This document shows positions 58,847 through 64,000 of a DNA stretch of 64,000 bases, one piece after another. The translations under genes were made by a program, and so were the position numbers. Each line of letters starts with the position of its first letter. Position 1 is the stretch's first letter. Location of the stretch: NCBI GenBank assembly GCA_024220505.1, contig JAKZZE010000010.1, positions 62,001 to 126,000 on the forward strand, in the 5' to 3' direction. Under the pieces are notes generated by a model. That model was given only the letters and a program-made list of their open reading frames with translations. It had not been told where the DNA came from and searched no databases. Origin of the DNA: Rhizopus arrhizus. Its lineage: Eukaryota > Mucoromycota > Mucoromycetes > Mucorales > Rhizopodaceae.

Positions 58847-60179
58847 ATGTCCTTGACTCTCGATTTCTTACTTCCTCCTCCTCCTGCTTCTTACAAGGCC
58901 GATCAAGCTTCTGTTTCTCATGCTGCTTTAAGTGGTAAATCAGTGCATGTACTCATTTGCATCTTACTCATCCCTTTTTTTAGCTACTCAAGAACGTCTT
59001 CTTGAACCTGTCGGCCGCCACTTTCTCGCACACGCCCGCAGAAAGACTCAAAACCGTACTTTCTCTGAAGACGAACGCCACGAGGCCGAAGAGAAGGCCA
59101 ACCAAGTGGTTGAAGAAGAGACGGTTGAATTCGAATATGAAGAGGTCGATATCGACAGTGTCAACCAAGACCCTACTCAGTGGAAGAACCAAGACAACTA
59201 TGCCGTGCTCGGCTTGACCCGCCTCCGTTACAAGGCAACCGAAGAGCAAATCAAGAAGGCTCACCGTCGCATGGTCCTCTTGCACCATCCTGACAAGAAG
59301 GCCGACAAGAATGACGATGCCTTCTTCAAGTGTATCGCCAAGGCCTACGACACCTTGATGAACCCTGTGACACGTCGTCAGTATGACTCTGTTGACTTTG
59401 GCATGGCCCACGTCGAAGAGGACGTGCCAACAGCCAAGAGCCAAGGTGACTTTTATGAACTCTGGCGTCCTGTCTTTGAACGTGAGGCCCGTTTCTCCAA
59501 CAAGCAACCCGTGCCTAGCTTGGGTGACGAAAAGTCGAGCAAGGAAGAAGTTGAGGGATTCTATGACTTCTTTTACAACTTTGATTCCTGGAGAACGTTT
59601 GAGTGGTTGGATAAGGAAGGTGCTGAGGGCTCGGATAACCGTGATGATAAGCGTTATCAAGAAAAGAAGAACCGTGCTCAACGTGCCCAGCTCAAAAAGG
59701 AAGACAATGCTCGTCTTCGTAAGCTGGTCGATACCTGTCTCAGCGTTGATCCTCGTATTGCCATCTTCAAGGCCGAAGAAAAGAAGAGAAGAAACGCAAA
59801 GAAGGACGCAAAGGCTGCCGCTGAAAAGGCTGCTGCTGAAGAAGCCGCCAAGAAGGCTGAAGAAGAAAGACTTGCCAAGGAAAAGGCTGAGGCTGATGCT
59901 AAGGCTGCTGCTGAATCTGCCAAGAAGGATAAGGAAATGGTCAAGCGTGCGATCAAGAAGGAAAAGAAGACCATCAAGGCAATTGTCAAGGATAACAACT
60001 ATGCTTTGCCCGCTGATGCTGCTCCTGCTACCCCTGCTCAAATTGACTCTCAATTGTTCAAGTTGGATGATATTCTTGCCAAGAATAAGGCTGTTGAAGC
60101 TCTTGAAGCCCTTCGCAAGTCTTTTGAAAAGGCAGTTCAAGACAAGAACTTGAGTGATGTTTTCAATGCTGCTCTTTAA
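58847..60179 (+). CDS. ZUO1: Zuotin, ribosome-associated J-protein
   Basis: Exons 58847-58934 and 58984-60179 give 427 aa, near yeast Zuo1. The N-terminal conserved region starts MSLTLDFLLPPPP, then ALSATQERLLEPVGRHF across the splice. A J domain follows (DNYAVLGLTRLRYKATEEQI) with the HPD motif in LLHHPDKKADKND, which stimulates HSP70 ATP hydrolysis. Next come zuotin-homology sequence (VPSLGDEKSSKEEVEGFYDF, NFDSWRTFEWLDKE), then an Arg/Lys and Glu-rich charged segment that binds the ribosome. It forms the ribosome-associated complex with Ssz1 and assists SSB-type HSP70 on nascent chains. A 14-base T tract precedes the gene. Confidence 0.96.
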
Positions 60180-61678
60180 ATTGAATGTTATAAATTGCAG
60201 TAAATAATAATAATAAAAAAAATCTGCTGTTTGGTTTTTTGTTTCAAGTATTATGTATTATTCTAGTCGTTTGATAATTTGAGAAAATGAAAGATGTTTG
60301 TAGTTAAAAAAAAAAAAAAAAAAAAAAAACAGTTAAATGAGTGGAATGCACTTGAAACAAAAGCAAGGCTGTGCTGATTGTTGGAAACTTATAAAAATGG
60401 CATGTTCATTTTCTATTGAAAAAAAAGGGGGGGGGGAGGGAGGTGAATAGAAAGCTTTGTGTGTTTTGAGGACAGTGTGGTTAAATAAGGAAAGCAAACG
60501 TGTAAGTCAAATGTAACAAAAACAATGCAGAAATCAGAAATACAATACGATTTTTTTTTTTTTTACTTCATTTTGTGTTACTCCCTTTTATTTATTTATG
60601 CAGACCTAATTCGTTTTTATCAATGTTTGGTTTACCATTAAAAAAAGGTATAATTTATTCTTTCTCAGTCCTATTTCATTCCTTGATTGACACCAAGATG
60701 GAGAGGAATGAAGATTGAAAATTAATATTTTTTATATGTAGAATGGACATGAATACATTCATTGATTGGATATTCAACTTGGTAAACTGAACCAATAAAT
60801 CAAAAGAAGATGAACTTTTTATTTTTCTATTGGACATGTTGTATAAAAATAGTGTATGTTATAATTTCAACCATCATTCCTCTCTAAACCAGTTTATTCT
60901 TTTATTAAACCAACCAATCTGTAAACAATAACCGATCCTTCTGCCCTATTTCCCTTTCTTTTTTTTTTTTTTTTTGCCCCTTTTTTTTTGGGTTGGTACA
61001 ACCTAACTTTAGGTTACAGTTACACCTAAACTTGAAATTAAATCACATGACTTTTTTCACTGTTTAATTTAAAAATAATGCAAGTTTATTTATTCGTTCC
61101 TTCTTTATTCTCTAGGTTTGATTGTAAATACAAATGTTGACTTATTACCAACAAAGATGGAGAATAACAAAAAAAAAGATCCTTTTATGTGATGTGTGCT
61201 ACTTTATATACCATTTGAATTTAAATGTCCGATTGAATAGTAACGTTAGTAACAAATATGTAATTAAGGTTGGAGGAATAGAATCATTATATTTTATTGA
61301 TTAATATTATAGAAAAGAGAATAAACCACAAAAATAACCAGTATTATTTGAAAAATAGATAGAAATACAATGAATAATAATAGAATCGAATCATTATTCT
61401 GTATCCTAATTGACTTTAATAAACGATCGTCGGGTTAGTTTTTTTTTTTTTTTTTTTTTTTTTCAGGTTAAATAAACAATAAGAGTCATGTTTTTATTAT
61501 TTAAATATTTATTTCTCTGTTTGTTCTTTATCTCACCTTTCTTTCTTTTTTTTTTTATTTTCTTTTTATTTTTTCCCTTTCCCCCCTTGAAATAAGTTTC
61601 GTAAAAAAATATTTAATATATCTTTTTACGGGCATTCATCTCAATTTCTTTACTCCCTTAATTTAGTTTTTATTTTCA
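60180..61678. other. AT-rich intergenic region
   Basis: Contains A and T runs (60307-60329, 60961-60976, 61440-61463) and a G8 run near 60428. No coding exon or RNA gene was supported. Confidence 0.45.
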
Positions 61679-62854
61679 ATGTTATCTGCTTTTAACCAAG
61701 AACAAATCCAAATGGATTCAATTCATTCGGAGGATGAAGATGATTTCTATTTTATTGGTCAACATCTCAATACGTTTGAAATAGCCAATCGCGTTTATTA
61801 TGCAACAGTAGACAAGTTTAATAATCAAATCTATACAAAGCAACGATCTACTCCTTATTCATTTCGTGAATGTTGGCATTTACATACCATTTATAGTAAA
61901 TCACAGCAAACATTACTCGGTATTCATCCAATCAAACCCTCTGTACTTTTATGTGGCGAAGACTTTTTATTTACACATGAACTCATGCCACAGCAACCAC
62001 CGCAGCATCATCAGGACACGTTTTATTTTGATAGCTACGAAGAAGAATGGAATGTACAAAGCTATCCTAACCTGGCCACGAATCAGGATCTGCCTTTGAT
62101 GCGCTCACTGTCTTCTTCTTCACTTTCAAGCAGAGATAAAAAATATGATGTTAGTCATGATGAATATCCTTCTGATGTACTCGGTTCAACTACTCATCTA
62201 TTTCGTGTCTCATCTCATCCACTACCATCACCTTCGCAGCAGCAATCACATTCATATCAATCATCATTACAAGACATGGCTCTTTTTGACCGCAGTGCAT
62301 TCAATGGGTTCACAGAAGAATTTTATAATACGGCCATGCACGAAACTGATCAGGGCAGTGATAGTGAACAGATGTTGAGTAGTAGTAGTGACAGTAGTAG
62401 TATTATCAGCAGTATAGATGATGATGACAACCGAAGACGTTCTTTTTATACCAACACAAACAATGACGACGATGATAATGAACTATCTTCTTATGACTTG
62501 ATGAACTTGTATGATACCACATTCACAATCGATCCAGACGTTCATCGATCTTCTACCTTTTTCAGCTCAAATTCTTATGTGACCGCAAGATCTCAACCGT
62601 CATTAAAAGGCACTATTCTGGAAAATAGCGAGTACTCATCCTTGTCCAACTATGGTTCTGCTGTCACTCATCTCTCAGAGCAAGCCAGCATCCGTTCTTC
62701 GAGCTGGTTCATCAAAACCATCAAACATTACTGTCAACCAGACAGTCTATTGAATCGTCTTGTTATTTATATAATCAGCCTTTGGAACCTGATGCTATCA
62801 CTACTTTTTAAATCATCTCAAGATGACCAAAGAGAACCCTTATTACCCAAATAA
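61679..62854 (+). CDS. Unknown Ser-rich, probably tail-anchored protein (391 aa)
   Basis: Single exon; not recognised as a family. The first 120 residues are somewhat structured (DDFYFIGQHLNTFEIANRVYY, HLHTIYSKSQQTLLGIHPIK). The middle is disordered, with runs of Ser, Asp and Gln and several acidic patches. Near the C-terminus a hydrophobic helix (LLNRLVIYIISLWNLMLSLL) is followed by a short tail ending EPLLPK, which contains a dileucine sorting signal. This points to a tail-anchored or single-pass protein of endosomal or Golgi membranes by inference. Start at 61679 is the first ATG in frame after a T-rich leader. Confidence 0.7.
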   Translation: MLSAFNQEQIQMDSIHSEDEDDFYFIGQHLNTFEIANRVYYATVDKFNNQIYTKQRSTPYSFRECWHLHTIYSKSQQTLLGIHPIKPSVLLCGEDFLFTHELMPQQPPQHHQDTFYFDSYEEEWNVQSYPNLATNQDLPLMRSLSSSSLSSRDKKYDVSHDEYPSDVLGSTTHLFRVSSHPLPSPSQQQSHSYQSSLQDMALFDRSAFNGFTEEFYNTAMHETDQGSDSEQMLSSSSDSSSIISSIDDDDNRRRSFYTNTNNDDDDNELSSYDLMNLYDTTFTIDPDVHRSSTFFSSNSYVTARSQPSLKGTILENSEYSSLSNYGSAVTHLSEQASIRSSSWFIKTIKHYCQPDSLLNRLVIYIISLWNLMLSLLFKSSQDDQREPLLPK

Positions 62855-63020
62855 TTTTTTATGTACAGCACATACTCCTTTCTTGTTTTTTCCCCCTTTC
62901 AAATCATCTTGTACATAGATATGCATTACATATTATACCTTGTTTATAGCATAAAAAACCCCAAAAAAAACAAGACTTTTTTTAAATAAAGGGATTCTTT
63001 TTTATCTGATGTCATTCACG

Positions 63021-63056
<36 letters not shown>

Positions 63057-63219
63057 ATGTAAATCATTTGTAGTTTACATTTTTTTTTTTTTTTTTTCAA
63101 AACAAGTTTCTTTTCAGATGTCATCTTGTTGTCATCACAACTCCAAACTGTACTTGAATCAGTTGTGCTTTACGATTCCTTCCTAAAGAGGTTTACTTTT
63201 ACAATCCATTTTTACTCTG
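62855..63219. other. Intergenic region with a GT repeat
   Basis: A (GT)n tract around 63024-63052 and a 17-base T run (63080-63097). Nothing else supported. Confidence 0.45.
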
Positions 63220-63490
63220 ATGACTAAAGATCCAAAGATCCATCAAAGAAGAGGTACCCGTTCTGTTTCTTAAAAAAGCATATTGGCAGCGTCCTTGGTA
63301 TCTGTTTTGTATAAACTAATTACTTATCGTAGCCTCAATCAATCCTTATCCACTCCTGCTTGCGGCTTATTCTTCCTCGACGGACCCTGTAACAGATTGG
63401 CAAGGCCCAAAGAATTGCCGTCCAAATCAGATTGTCTCTTTGTTTATGGTCAAAGATGATCTGCCTCCTTTTGAAACGGATTTGGCTTGA
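63220..63490 (+). CDS. Possible small spliced gene (63 aa)
   Basis: Exon 63220-63253 (MTKDPKIHQRR) joins at 63333 with a GTACCC donor and ATCGTAG acceptor, completing an Ala codon. The protein continues SINPYPLLLAAYSSSTDPVT to a stop at 63488-63490. It has one Cys and one DWQGPKNCRPNQ motif but no recognised domain. Support is the in-frame splice and lack of stops only, so it may be chance. It could also be part of a larger gene. Confidence 0.35.
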
Positions 63491-64000
63491 TAGCCATCTG
63501 TTCTTCATGCGTGTCGTTACGTTTGCTATCGATTTTTGAATCGTTTTGTACTAATTTACTTTTTTTAGTCAATGTCTAAGTCTCTCTACTTGATGAGGTT
63601 ACTCAATTATATTTTATCAGCAGTCGTCTCCAGAAATTGGTTTTTTTTTTGGAGTTAAGATGTACATTTCCTTGTTTTGAATTACAAAACAAGTGCTTTT
63701 CTGCTTTTCCCTTTGGCTACTCTCACCTACTTTTTTTTTTTTTTTTTTTTTTTTTTTCAGTCGTACATCCTTCGTTTCTTATCTTTTTACAATTGTTCAT
63801 TCAATTCCCTTGCTGTCTCAAGACTGATGTGTGTTTCTCTCCAAGGATAGCTATGACAAGACATATACCATATGTTTCTTATATTCTCATCTATCTCACT
63901 CCACTTATTCAACAAAGAGAACATACAATATTCCAGAAACCCCAAAATCCCCTCCCAAAAAACATCTCAACACACTCAAACCAATGCATTCAAATGTCCC
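63491..64000. other. AT-rich window end
   Basis: T runs (63641-63650 and 63732-63757) and a pyrimidine-rich end with several short open pieces but no recognisable protein. If a gene begins beyond 64000, its promoter may be here. Confidence 0.4.

Noticed and set aside
58980..60140. 386-codon minus-strand open frame
   Set aside because: Antisense shadow of zuotin, again caused by codon bias.

Overview
The window looks like a nuclear chromosome segment of a Mucorales-type fungus (Mucoromycota); I do not name a genus. The basis is AT-rich intergenic DNA with long A and T tracts, genes split by many 45-85 bp GT-AG introns, first exons as short as a lone ATG, and the set of eukaryotic housekeeping proteins. 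Coding exons of abundant proteins (HSP70, ATP synthase alpha, zuotin, eS24) use strongly biased codons.

Layout. 0-1.9 kb: the 3' part of a CLASP-type TOG protein (+) and a tiny spliced Cys-rich gene (-). 2-8 kb: a repeat graveyard with a 5'-truncated LINE flanked by target duplications, an inverted fragment of a mariner-like element, and a broken mariner-like transposase. 8.5-9.2 kb: a MIC12-like MICOS gene. 9.5-12.3 kb: a TA-flanked element with about 130 bp terminal inverted repeats carrying a broken Fanzor (eukaryotic TnpB-like, OMEGA nuclease) gene; this is the most notable object in the window. 12.6-13.3 kb: ribosomal protein eS24. 14-15 kb: a C1orf74/DUF4504-like gene with a homopolymer frameshift and a zinc-knuckle mini-protein. 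17-26.2 kb: a disordered protein, the CCA-adding enzyme, HSP70 and coatomer alpha. 27.3-28.7 kb: GPI8. 31.3-39.5 kb: an NRC2/FPK1-type kinase, ARP2, ATP1 and the sorting nexin MVP1. 40.9-44.3 kb: a SAL1-type carrier, a CsbD-like protein and a LIM protein with a PAQ minisatellite. 44.3-47.6 kb: degenerate, repeat-derived sequence. 47.6-52.3 kb: an unusual acireductone dioxygenase homologue, calmodulin, a C2H2 factor and a TLC membrane protein. 52.8-54.6 kb: a second broken mariner-like element. 55.2-57.3 kb: an alpha/beta hydrolase (frameshifted) and an LEA2-like membrane protein. 58.8-60.2 kb: zuotin. 61.7-63.5 kb: a tail-anchored-looking unknown protein and a small spliced gene.

There are no operons. 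Genes are single units, often convergent with very short gaps: 5 bp between the stop codons at 18.0 kb, 30 bp at 51.2 kb, 73 bp at 37.6 kb and 88 bp at 48.3 kb. Some pairs are divergent, such as ARP2/ATP1, which share a 257 bp intergenic promoter region. Functional themes are secretion and membrane traffic (coatomer alpha, MVP1, GPI8, a flippase-kinase-like kinase), cytoskeleton (CLASP, ARP2, LIM protein, calmodulin), proteostasis (HSP70, and zuotin, which works with ribosome-bound HSP70), and mitochondria (ATP1, MIC12, SAL1).

All splice junctions were deduced by eye from GT-AG sites plus protein continuity. Names rest on recognised motifs, not on database searches.
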